Source of the DNA: Trichosphaerium sp. ATCC 40318 | Lineage: Eukaryota; Discosea; Flabellinia; Trichosidae | NCBI GenBank assembly: GCA_038496445.1 | Contig: JALMLS010000342.1 | Location: 124,001-188,000, forward strand | Direction of reading: 5' to 3' | DNA: 64,000 nucleotides | Shown here: positions 55,701 through 64,000 of the stretch, piece after piece | How positions within the stretch are numbered: position 1 is the stretch's first letter | Layout: every line of letters begins with the position of its first letter | The notes under the pieces: model-generated | Seen by the model: only the letters and a program-made list of their open reading frames with translations | What the model was told of the DNA's origin: nothing | Databases searched by the model: none | Translations under genes and position numbers: made by a program

Positions 55701-57399
55701 ATGATGATTGTTATTGTTTATTTAATTACAATTAGCTTGGTGTACGCGCAATGTATGTTGCAGATGGTGATACAGAATGCTGGTCCTTGACTGTAAACAA
55801 AGTTATGCGTGCAACTAAAGCAGATAATAATATATACGAAAAACTGTTTAAGATTCTCGCTATGCGTATGGCTAACAAGCTTAAAACCGCTGGTCAAGAA
55901 GCTCTTGAGGTAATCAATTCACGTGTTATAATGTTTTTATTAATAAGAGCAGCAAGCGGAATCTAGCAGCAAGAAGGATGAATCAACACCTGCTACTGAA
56001 ACTACTACAGAATTAGATAAGCTACTCAAGAAATTCAGACTTAAGGTATGAGATACTTGTACATGTTCGTCCTCACAATCTTTTAGAACGAGACTATTAT
56101 TAAAGAGTTATCGTGTTCTCTAAAGACTAGAAAAGGTCGCAGTAAACTCACTACTATTGGCAACTTGTATATTACGCATAACTACATTTTATACCGTGGT
56201 AAAGCATTTGGCTTTAATGCTAGTGTATGGACCTTTCATAATTTGTACATTGAATTTTTTTGTGTTAACTCAACATCAGGAGCGATTTGCAATATCAGAT
56301 GTAAAAGGTGTACACAAAGAGGCCAAGAAAGAGAATTTGGTTCGTTTGGATATTGTAGATGATAAAGGGAAACCAGATTCTGTACGTTTGAGCTGTGTAT
56401 TCCTTGCTCATGAGCCCTTTTGCTTATATTACTCTTAGTATATCTTTGAATTTGATAAAAACTTCATTGAGGAAGCCTTTAACGCGTTGAACACTACTAT
56501 CCAACTCCATACGCCTGTTGTTCGAGAGCGTGGCGAGTCCGTAATTGAGGTATGCTTATATTTTGTTTGCTCTGCCCTGACATTATGGATAGAGCATCGG
56601 AAGCGGTAGCTTTGATGTAGATCAAGAAGAGGATGATGAAGAAGGCAACTGGTCACCAACAAGTGAAGACTGGGAAATGATTTTTAAGGGCTCTCGCCAT
56701 TCTAAACACGCCAAGGGCGATGTTATATTAAAAGAGGGTACCACAGTTTTGGCTTCTATGGTAATAACTGACGTAATTAGGTGACACTATTGTGCCACGT
56801 TTATTTCAAATTACAAAGGGAAAATGTAAGATATCAAAAACTACTGATGGCGAAGAGAAGGTTCTAGGTCATATAGATACAGGTGATGCTGTTTTTGGAG
56901 AGATTGTACGTTTTTTTTAATTTAACCTTAACCTTGTGTCTTACTCTATGTAGTCTCTCATCCTAGAGGGTGGCGAAGCTTCTGCATCAGTTATTGCTGA
57001 TGATGATTTGGAAGTGAACGTTGTTGAAGGAGCTTTCCTTCAAGTACTTTTCAGGTATCTCATTGAGAAACTAAATGCTTTGATTTGCGATCACGTTTTA
57101 TTAATTTGGCGTATTATAGGTTCCATCCAGATATCTCTGGACGCTTTTATCATTACCTATCACATATTCTTGGTACACTAATGCTAATTATTGTTTGTTA
57201 TGTCTTACTGACTTGTTTTGTAACAGCAACACGGCTTAAGAAGCGTGATAAAAATGCGCCAAAACATAAGGAAAGGGCGAGATCTAAAGAGCACGAGAGG
57301 GTGTCCAGCACATCGTCTCGGTCAGCGTCTAGAAAGTCCTCACAAAAGAAATTGCGTCACTCGTCTAAGAAAAGTCGTTCTAGCAAGGACAAAAAGTAA
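52774..57399 (+). CDS. RasGEF with cNB-GRAM-cNB tail (Dictyostelium GbpD-like)
   Basis: Guanine-nucleotide exchange factor for a Ras/Rap GTPase, probably switched by a cyclic nucleotide. From 52774 an N-terminal part (MSSDSGADESGSE, coiled coil LVGDNKELKEQLDALKSEF) joins in frame to ARKARVVDAKYLNFLDEVGL; a separate gene starting at about 53468 cannot be excluded. Then the RasGEF-N domain (FVREFLLTMKAWTTPEEVFA), the CDC25 catalytic domain (IDALELARQLTLIEESLYQS, NTNRVTNWLATNVLK, SWELVPDKDN, DVLKSVIDTGVNWNKMYKMA) and YPLRPVQSIQDFIED. A first cNB domain has GDVFGEEALLLESSN at the phosphate cassette. A GRAM domain follows (GRSKLTTIGNLYITHNYILY, RFAISDVKGVHKEAKKENLV), then a second cNB (GDTIVPRLFQITKGKCKISK, GDAVFGEISLILEGGEASAS). 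The tail is basic and serine-rich. This domain order is that of Dictyostelium GbpD. The cassettes lack the usual R-[ST]-A, so nucleotide choice is open. Confidence 0.85.
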
Positions 57400-57698
57400 T
57401 AGGTATTAACGCACATTAATAATACACTTGGTTGAATTAATGCGTACTCAAATTACTGCAAGCGAAATAGCTTACATTTGTAGTGCACATGTATCCATGT
57501 GCTGTAATTAAACAAAAATAAAACAAAACTTTGGTACTTCCTTCTCATCAATTTTTATCAAGGTAAGTAAAGCATTTATCGTTGCTGGAGAGAGGTTTGA
57601 CGTGTTTTGAGCGTTAAGGCGGTCTTAAGCCAACAAAGTGCCAAATGTATTCTTTTTTCACGTTTTTTTGGCTTTTAAACGTGCCTTGTTAAGTAGTT
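57400..57698. other. Intergenic, no feature seen
   Basis: About 300 AT-rich bases between two plus-strand genes. No motif recognised beyond a likely polyadenylation region near 57520. Confidence 0.4.
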
Positions 57699-59402
57699 AT
57701 GCTCAGGATTCTGCAGGTACTATTAGTCCTATTTGTTAGTCGAACTTATAATTTTCCTTTGAGGCACTTTGGTTGATGATCTTTCTACCTTGTGTGGTAC
57801 CTACGCTGTTTATACCCAACATTGGAACTTTTAAATCGCCGACTTTAACGTGAGACAACTTGTTTATTTCTGGTTTAAACATACTATGGCCCACACTGTG
57901 TCCTAGGTATCCAAATAGCGATTGGAAGAATGGTAACGTTACGGCAAACGTGACCTACTACACGCAGCAAAATACTTCTTTTGTTGATATGATATTACTG
58001 GTGGCATTTGATTCTCCCTTTTCTGGTGTACCTCTAGAGCCAATTATATCCAAATATCAGGACATGGGACCAAAAGCCATAGTATTAAGAGGCGAGGAGC
58101 TATCTCCTGGTAAGATTTGGTTTGATACGAACAGAGACGTTGGTATTGTGAGGATTCCTATTGCCGTACTTTCAGGTACCCTCCAAAAACGTATCCCATT
58201 TTAATGAACTTTAGAGAAGGACTTTAATACTATACAAGAAGCTATACGCAAGAACAACGGAACGCTTAACGATTGCGTGCTGCTCAGAGGTAGTAGATTT
58301 TCTAACAACCAAGCTTTTACTGAAAATAGTTGTAGAGACAAACCTGTGGGAAAAAATACTCAAAAGCCCAGCTTTTGTAATATGTATACAGCTTCCATTG
58401 CTACTGTGGGCTACTGCGAATATTCTCCTTTGTTTGAATAGGTTCTATACTATATGGAAAGCGAAGAGATGCACTTTTGCACCAAGACAGCTTATTTTAT
58501 GTCTTGAATTTTTTTCAAACCTCAGTGCGTTCAAAAAAACACAAAATGAATCACGTGATTTTCTTACACCGCGTAGTTAGGTTTCTGTTTTCTGTAGATC
58601 TGTTTGGCTCTCAAAAAATATATCCGCCTTGGATGGGTGCTATATCATTCAGAGTTACATTTCCGTTAGCTATTGGATCCTTTGCTATCATGGCGCTTCA
58701 ATGGAACCTTATTTTAAAGGTGCAGAAAGTTCTTGTGAACAATTTTATTACACATACCACGGTATTTGTTTATGTCTCAGTTGTTGTGCTTGTTGTTATC
58801 GAGGTATTGGTTGATGTAATTGTCTTTTCGGTGGTACGTCGTCTTCTTGGGGTTTTTTTTTGATAACAAACTATTTTTAGCTCGACAGGACAGCTTTTTT
58901 ACAGTTTGCTACTATTGGCTTCTATATTATTCTCTTGTTTGCAATTGGTGTATATTACAACGTAACAGCTGGGAGAGTTCTATTACGTATAAAGAAAATG
59001 GAGAGTACCAGAGGCAAGAAAAAAATAGCAGGGGTAACGAACAATTAATTAAACTTGTCATTTGTCTCATTTTTTTCGTACTCGTAGGCAATGCATAAAG
59101 GTATTGGTGTTGGCATATCTATAATTTTAATTGCATGCGGGGCTTTCTTGTTCTCACCGCAGATATTCGGATACCCTATCAACTACGTTTTGACTTTGAC
59201 AGGCTACTCTATTCTTCTCTTTACAGCAAGTACCCTTCAGATACTTCATTTTTACAACACAAAGCATCTTATACGACGTTATTTGGTGGCACTTGGTATC
59301 CGCACTCCGAAACAAGACACGTCTACGTCAAATGGAAATATAAGTTCTAAAGAGAGTGCTGTGAAAACATCCTCATCCAGTGTTAAAAAAGAACAAGTGT
59401 AA
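57699..59402 (+). CDS. Multi-pass membrane protein with lumenal PA-like domain
   Basis: Starts MLRILQALWLMIFLPCVVPT (a signal peptide restored by a GTACT...GAG intron), then an ectodomain with N-glycosylation sites (NVTANVTYYTQQNTS) and a protease-associated-like fold: MILLVAFDSPFSGVPLEPII, DMGPKAIVLRGEELSPGKIW, FDTNRDVGIVRIPIAVLS. Then at least six membrane helices: SPAFVICIQLPLLLWATANI, ISFRVTFPLAIGSFAIMALQ, VFVYVSVVVLVVIEVLVDVI, FATIGFYIILLFAIGVYY, VGISIILIACGAFLFS and YVLTLTGYSILLFTASTL, and a serine-rich cytosolic tail (SSKESAVKTSSSSVKKEQV). A seventh helix may be hidden by an intron. A PA-like ectodomain before about seven helices recalls receptor-like proteins of protists, but no family is certain. 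Some intron ends are unproved. Confidence 0.65.
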
Positions 59403-59785
59403 AGACTAACGATAGTTTCCAGTATGACTTCTCAATTAACGGTGGATTGATTCAGTACAACATTACGCCTGTGGGGAGAAGAAAGATTGACTATCTGCAA
59501 ACAGATTTCATCTTAGTTCTGCTTCACGCACCCAGTAATACTTGGTATTCTAGACCCAAAGCTCAATTCATAATTGTGTATCTGGTTTACACCCGAAGAA
59601 ACTCAGCACTACCTTCAGAATAGGAAGTACAGTAAAAAAAATGTTTAATTCCTTTTCTATCGAAAAGTCTTTAATCATTAAATGAAAACGAATTACAATG
59701 AAACGTATTAGGATCAATTATTTATTTAGAAGCAATAGTGGGAGAACTTGCGTTCTACATATTTACAAGATTTTGTTGAGGGTAT
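59403..59785. other. Convergent 3' region, includes 3' end of repeat copy 3
   Basis: The first 300 bases are AT-rich 3' flank with nothing recognisable. From about 59700 the sequence belongs to repeat copy 3. Confidence 0.4.
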
Positions 59786-60866
59786 TTACTCTTGGGTACG
59801 CTTGACATCACGTTCTTGTCTTTGTTTCTTTTGAGCATGCTTGTTTTTGAATTTGTTGGCACGCCTTTGCTGCCTACCCCTTTTACCACATTGATTGCGT
59901 TTTGAACCCCTCTGCTCTCGGCGTTCTTGTCTTTTTTTGATCCGAAATGCTTTTTGTTCTTCCATCGCATTGATCACTTGTTGAACGTCTCCTGAGAACC
60001 CAATTTTGATCATTGTATTGAGACAAGGTCTCCATCTTTTGTATCCTTCAGATTGAAGTTGTAGAATTGCTTTGATCCATTGTTCTTGTTGATCTGATGG
60101 AACACGTTTCAAGAATCGAGGGCATTTTTTGATTGTATTAACAAGACCAGCGTTGTCTTCAGAATCTATATTTTCGCTTGATTCTGTATCGTCGGTGTTG
60201 CTTGACTCGGTACTGTCGTTCTCTTCACTGTCGCTTGATTCTATGTCATCATGTTGTTCAGTTGAAGGTTTATCCGATACCTGAGTATGTGTAAGATATT
60301 TAATTGTTAAAAGGACGCAATACGGTTTAAGGAGGCGTACGTTTTGTATTGATACTGGACCGACTTGAACTCCACAATTGAGAATGTTTTTGAGAGTTGA
60401 TGAAATTTGTTCTTGTTCAATGTCAAACTGGATTGTCACACGGACTGGTGAAGTTGTTGATGTTTGTTGTTGTTGAGTTGTCATTGTTTGATTGTATTGT
60501 ATTTTCGTGTTTAGGTTAGCCACGATGTTATGTGTGTTGGTTGTTTTGAAATATGATCAAGTGTTGAACATAGAATTGAAATATGATTTCAGTGAACACA
60601 ATTAATATCTCTTCTCAACTTTTATTCAACTTTTTGTTTGCCACAACTGTACTTCTTATTTGTTAATAGAGTGCGCGTTTAGCGTGTATGTTTAGCGCAA
60701 ACGTCTAACACAAGAGTTCCGTTTTCTTTGACGTTCCTCAATGGATCACTGTGGGATGAGATTCAACAAACTCAAATAACAACAGAATACTCAAGAAATT
60801 CTTGGATTCAACAAGCGTACTCAATCTGATGAGACAACCATCTATTGGTTCTTGTACTAAAGTAAC
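59700..60866 (-). repeat. Dispersed repeat unit, copy 3 (inverted)
   Basis: Reverse-complement counterpart of 44089-45212 and 38735-39790. It lies directly downstream (on minus) of the intact alpha-galactosidase gene. Relative to the other copies it carries small changes that break the longer upstream frame. Confidence 0.85.
59786..60484 (-). CDS. Dispersed family protein, copy 3
   Basis: Same family as 39052-39744 and 44435-45133. Starts MTTQQQQTSTTSPVRVTIQF. The intron (GTACGC...TCAG) is at the same point. The C-terminus differs slightly (KRGRQQRRANKF, QKKQRQERDVKRTQE, one extra residue). Upstream of this ATG the frame that is open in copies 1 and 2 is disrupted, which is why I place the family's true start here. 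Function unknown. Confidence 0.7.
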   Translation of the reverse strand: MTTQQQQTSTTSPVRVTIQFDIEQEQISSTLKNILNCGVQVGPVSIQNVRLLKPYCVLLTIKYLTHTQVSDKPSTEQHDDIESSDSEENDSTESSNTDDTESSENIDSEDNAGLVNTIKKCPRFLKRVPSDQQEQWIKAILQLQSEGYKRWRPCLNTMIKIGFSGDVQQVINAMEEQKAFRIKKRQERREQRGSKRNQCGKRGRQQRRANKFKNKHAQKKQRQERDVKRTQE

Positions 60867-61021
60867 AAGCGTAAATGCATAAAACTAGCATTTTAAGTAA
60901 ATGTCGCTTATTTTATAGATGCCGATTATACAATACTGCTTCAAAGTTCACTGGGAATAGGAGAAACCTCACAAAGCAAACAAAGGGTAAGGATAAAGTT
61001 GTGAGGTAACAAGTAGTGTTG
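60485..61021. other. 5' part of repeat copy 3 and 3' flank of alpha-galactosidase
   Basis: The first 380 bases are shared with the upstream regions of the other repeat copies. The remaining 150 bases are unique 3' flank of the alpha-galactosidase gene. Confidence 0.5.
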
Positions 61022-62782
61022 TTATTTATTTATAAAAGGTTGAACTTTAGACGCTCGTAGTATCTGAGAATCAGTAGGCTCAAGTTCAATACTATAACCA
61101 CTAGAAAAAGTACCAATGACTTTATGTTGCCAAAGGTCTCGTAACTCTATTTTTTCTCCCGTTTTAAGACCCAAGTTCTTCCAGCAATCTCCAGTACAAC
61201 TAAAATTGGATAAGATTACAAAAATAGATTGATTTTGTTTTGACTCACGTGACATTTGATCTTCTTGGACTTCCATTGAAGAATAGCATAGCTATATCTC
61301 CATTGTGCAAATCACGTCCCCATACTTCAAGACTAGAAACATTTTGCCATTGTTTGCCTTGTTTGCCCAGCACATCTTGGTCAACACTAATTATTTCCTA
61401 ATTTATCAGATCAGTACAAAAAAATCATTCAAAATAATTTGACATTTTCTATCCGTACCTTGTTAGTGTAGAGAGAAAGAACTTCTTCTGTCATATTTCT
61501 TGGATCCACCTAGTAACTCAAGTAAGTCTCAAAGTAGTTTCTTGATACTAAAACCTGCTTACGCTAATTAAGAATTTTGCAGCTAAGATTGCCCAAAAAT
61601 TAATATGTGTTCGACTCTGAGTCATATTCATATTGCCTGCTCCCGCTATAAGTAATCCGGGGTCTATGTTAATTTAGTATACATTGGGCACTACAAACAT
61701 ACCGTTCCATCCTCCAGGACCTGAATACATCCATAGATCTTTGTCAACACGGATATTCTCCAAAATTGGATTCCAACCACCTCCGTCATCGACAGCGATA
61801 CGCCACATATTTCCTATTTCTTTCCCACGTTCCGCTATTGTCTTACCAGCTGTCCAGCACATATTGAAGAAGATTGGCCTTCCTGTTTTCTAAAACATTG
61901 GGTAAGCCAAAAAAAGAAAAGATAGCTCAGTAAGGGAATACGTTTAGACCATCTCTCATTGCTTCATATTGTGCGAACGCATCACCACCAGCATCGAAAC
62001 AAGAGTCGTCCTTCAAATAATCGACGCCCCAGTCAGCATAACTTTGAGCATCTTGTGCCTCATGGTAGCGAGATCCTGGGCGCTTGTAACCACCATCCCA
62101 GCAACTAACACAACATTAATGTGTATTCTATCATAACCACATACCTGCAAGTATAATCACCTCTATCAGTATAAAGACCAAACTTGAAGCCTATCAAACC
62201 GTTAAGACTGCTTGTTTTGCAGAGATATAATACCGAGGCCGTGTAAGTAATCTGACAATGCTTTTACGCCGTTTGGAAACGCCTGTGGATCAGGAATGAG
62301 AGCACCAGACGTATCTCTACCCCACATGATGCAATCTAAAAAGAAAAGCTTTACTAAAAGAAGGAAAGCAACCTTTTGTACCATCGAGATTAATGTACTC
62401 ATATCCAAGGTCGAGGAGACCTTTGTCTTTCATAAACCTTGCTATTTCGCGCACTTCAGTGTCCTAGTGTTATCGTAGTGAGAACAGTTTGAGGAAACTT
62501 CAAATCACGTGTTTCAACACTGTGACATGGCAGTCACGTGATGTGGTTTATATGGGCACTTTAAAGACACGTACCAGTACAAAACCAGGTTCCCATAGAT
62601 ATTGCTTCGCTATCAAGTGGCTATGAAGGGCATACCATGAGTTAAAACCTAATTTGAATTAAACGGTTTAGTTTGGGCGAAAAAATGATACCCATTGGAG
62701 GAGTGAGACCCAGGCCATTGTCAAGCGCGTATGCGCTTAAAAATACAGCAACGAGCGCTACGAAAAGCGTGCTCACGTGCAT
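61022..62782 (-). CDS. Alpha-galactosidase, glycoside hydrolase family 27
   Basis: Secreted or lysosomal enzyme that removes terminal alpha-galactose. A signal peptide is clear (MHVSTLFVALVAVFLSAYA), followed by LDNGLGLTPPMG. Conserved blocks follow: EIARFMKDKGLLDLGYEYIN, LDGCIMWGRDTSG, FPNGVKALSDYLHGLGFKFG, LYTDRGDYTC, YADWGVDYLKDDSCFDAGGD (the nucleophile aspartate is in YLKDD), and GRPIFFNMCWTAGKTIAE. The acid/base region reads WMYSGPGGWNGMFVVPNVY, where most GH27 enzymes have PGGWNDPDML, so the usual aspartates there are replaced or shifted by an intron I could not place. The C-terminus is a beta domain (GDIAMLFFNGSPRRSNVTC, ELRDLWQHKVIGTFSSGYSI) ending VQPFINK. About nine introns. Part of its 3' region is duplicated at 43766-43905. 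Confidence 0.85.
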
Positions 62783-63277
62783 TTTTGTACAAAAGAATAA
62801 GTTGATTCATAGTGGGTCAACAGTTGCCTACCAACTGTCTTGGTGATGAGTTACTTGGGCCATACGCAGTAAAGCAATGTAAATATGAGCAAGGAACGTG
62901 TTTTATACATTTTGTAAGAGTTTGTCGTGCTCCTGACGTGATACCTTTTGATAAAAACGTTGAACCTAAATTACAATAACAGAATACGAGACCATTACAA
63001 AACCGCTGTGTTGTTTCAATACTTAGATAAAACAGAAGATAAAAACCGTATTTTCAGAAATTCTACTATGTCCTTGCTTCAAATCTTGTACATCAACGCA
63101 ACAACTTCATGAATACTCTGGATTGCTCCAAAAAAAAGACTCAGTTATCCTGTTTTTGTGATACGAATTACCCGATGACTTCAAATTAGTGAATACTATT
63201 CCTTTTTCACACCATTACAACACCTCTTCGTGAAGGTGATCCTAAGTACATTACTTCCCAACGTAAACATTTACTAG
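62783..63277. other. Divergent promoter region
   Basis: Nearly 500 bases between the alpha-galactosidase gene (minus) and the secreted repeat-protein gene (plus). No gene or repeat recognised. Confidence 0.4.
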
Positions 63278-64000
63278 ATGGTCTGTACTGCAATAACTAT
63301 CCTCTTTACAGCCCTTGTTGTACTACAAGCACAGCAACTGGATCAGTTTGCTGTTACAACAAGCGGAAAGATGTCATTTAGAAACAACGGTCGCATTGTT
63401 GGCGATTTTGTATCTACAGGCGGTCTAGAAGCAAGAAACGACTTTACTTTTGAAAATGGCTTTGTACAAGGTGACGTTGAGCTTCGTAACAATCCACGTG
63501 GTCAAACTTTGGATGTTGTCGGATCTGTAGTTACCAGAAATGGGGTTGATATTGATGACATCAATACCTTCACTTTGGACCCTTCAAACGCACTTGATTT
63601 TGAAACAATCCTTGGTATCATACCTCAACCTCAAAACATGACCTTTACGAATGAAACGCGTGTGTTCAATTTTGGCGAAGTATTTCGAGCAACCGTACGT
63701 TGTTTTGGTCTGTTTTTTTCTGACTTCTTTCTACAGTCCTTCAGAAGTATTGGTTCTGGTTCAAGATGCAAAACCTTCCCTAATGATATTCAATCATCGA
63801 CTCATATATCCGGATCTGTGGTTATCATCAACGGTGACGTATCTGTAAGGAACAATGTTGAGTTGACTTTCGATGAAAACGCAAGAGTCATCATCAACGG
63901 CAACCTTGATCTTGGAAACAATGTTGAAGTTTCTTTCCCAAACTGTAAAGGAACTTTACATATCTACGGAGACTTGATTGCAAGAAACGACTTTGAAGCA
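63278..64000 (+). CDS. Secreted beta-repeat protein, N-terminal part (runs off the window)
   Basis: Starts MVCTAITILFTALVVLQAQQ, a signal peptide, then an asparagine/valine-rich repeat protein: GKMSFRNNGRIVGDFVSTGG, LEARNDFTFENGFVQGDVEL, and, after one GTACG intron (about 63695-63737), HISGSVVIINGDVSVRNNVE, LTFDENARVIINGNLDLGNN, VEVSFPNCKGTLHIYGDLIA. Units of about 20 residues of the kind 'V.I.GD...RN.VE' suggest a right-handed beta-helix, as in many secreted or surface proteins. The gene is cut by the window edge, so total length and function are unknown. Confidence 0.7.
   Translation, partial: MVCTAITILFTALVVLQAQQLDQFAVTTSGKMSFRNNGRIVGDFVSTGGLEARNDFTFENGFVQGDVELRNNPRGQTLDVVGSVVTRNGVDIDDINTFTLDPSNALDFETILGIIPQPQNMTFTNETRVFNFGEVFRATVRCFGLFFSDFFLQSFRSIGSGSRCKTFPNDIQSSTHISGSVVIINGDVSVRNNVELTFDENARVIINGNLDLGNNVEVSFPNCKGTLHIYGDLIARNDFEA

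Noticed and set aside
1-64000. CRISPR arrays, bacterial operons, rRNA genes, viral or retrotransposon polymerase genes
   Set aside because: None seen on either strand; the pervasive spliceosomal introns and gene set are those of a nuclear genome.

Overview
This is nuclear DNA from a compact, AT-rich protist genome. Nearly every gene is split by short introns (mostly 40-90 bases), gaps between genes are usually 100-700 bases, and genes lie on both strands with no operon logic. TAA, TAG and TGA all act as stops. Gene content points to a free-living, probably flagellated or amoeboid eukaryote. A WDR92-type axonemal dynein assembly factor implies cilia. A RasGEF-cNB-GRAM-cNB protein resembles Dictyostelium GbpD. 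There are also a WRKY factor, tandem talin-F0-like ubiquitin folds and an acid DNase II. I lean towards Amoebozoa or a neighbouring lineage, but that is inference. Many introns begin GTACG rather than GTAAG, and CACGTG is strikingly frequent, often inside introns.

Layout. 0.2-2.1 kb: leucine-rich-repeat protein. 2.4-4.6 kb: diaminopimelate decarboxylase of the bacterial aspartokinase-fused type. 4.8-8.9 kb (minus): ABCA half transporter with a ubiquitin-like, coiled-coil tail. 9.3-10.6 kb: PhyH-like oxygenase. 10.8-13.1 kb: Kelch-coiled coil-BTB protein followed by a further open frame. 13.5-15.1 kb (minus): NOL8-like nucleolar protein. 15.5-19.6 kb: tandem F0-like repeat protein. 19.6-21.7 kb: the longest gap. 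21.7-22.5 kb: WRKY factor. 22.9-25.3 kb (minus): dual-specificity phosphatase with a PIP-box-like tail. 25.8-26.2 kb (minus): unknown. 26.9-28.2 kb: WDR92-like. 28.4-29.8 kb: SLOG/cpYpsA-DUF4326 fusion. 29.9-30.9 kb (minus): putative nuclear factor. 31.3-33.0 kb (minus): DNase II. 33.2-33.7 kb (minus): NOPCHAP1-like. 33.9-38.5 kb: complete condensin SMC2.

38.7-45.2 kb is an accessory region. Two copies of a young dispersed gene family flank a 3.8-kb segment that carries two unfamiliar coiled-coil genes and is bounded by a 29-base direct repeat. Beside the second copy lies a broken piece of the alpha-galactosidase gene. The third family copy lies inverted at 59.8-60.5 kb, directly beside the intact alpha-galactosidase gene, so 43.7-45.2 kb looks like an inverted segmental duplicate of 59.7-61.5 kb.

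45.4-48.6 kb (minus): helical coiled-coil protein. 49.3-52.1 kb (minus): chromatin-type protein with winged-helix-like, GATA-like and PHD-like parts. 52.8-57.4 kb: RasGEF with two cyclic-nucleotide-binding domains. 57.7-59.4 kb: multi-pass membrane protein. 61.0-62.8 kb (minus): GH27 alpha-galactosidase. 63.3 kb to the end: start of a secreted beta-repeat protein.

Exon ends were worked out by eye from reading frames and splice signals. Outer coordinates of most genes are firm; some first exons (45.4-48.6, 49.3-52.1, 40.2-41.1 and 41.9-43.4 kb) are less so.
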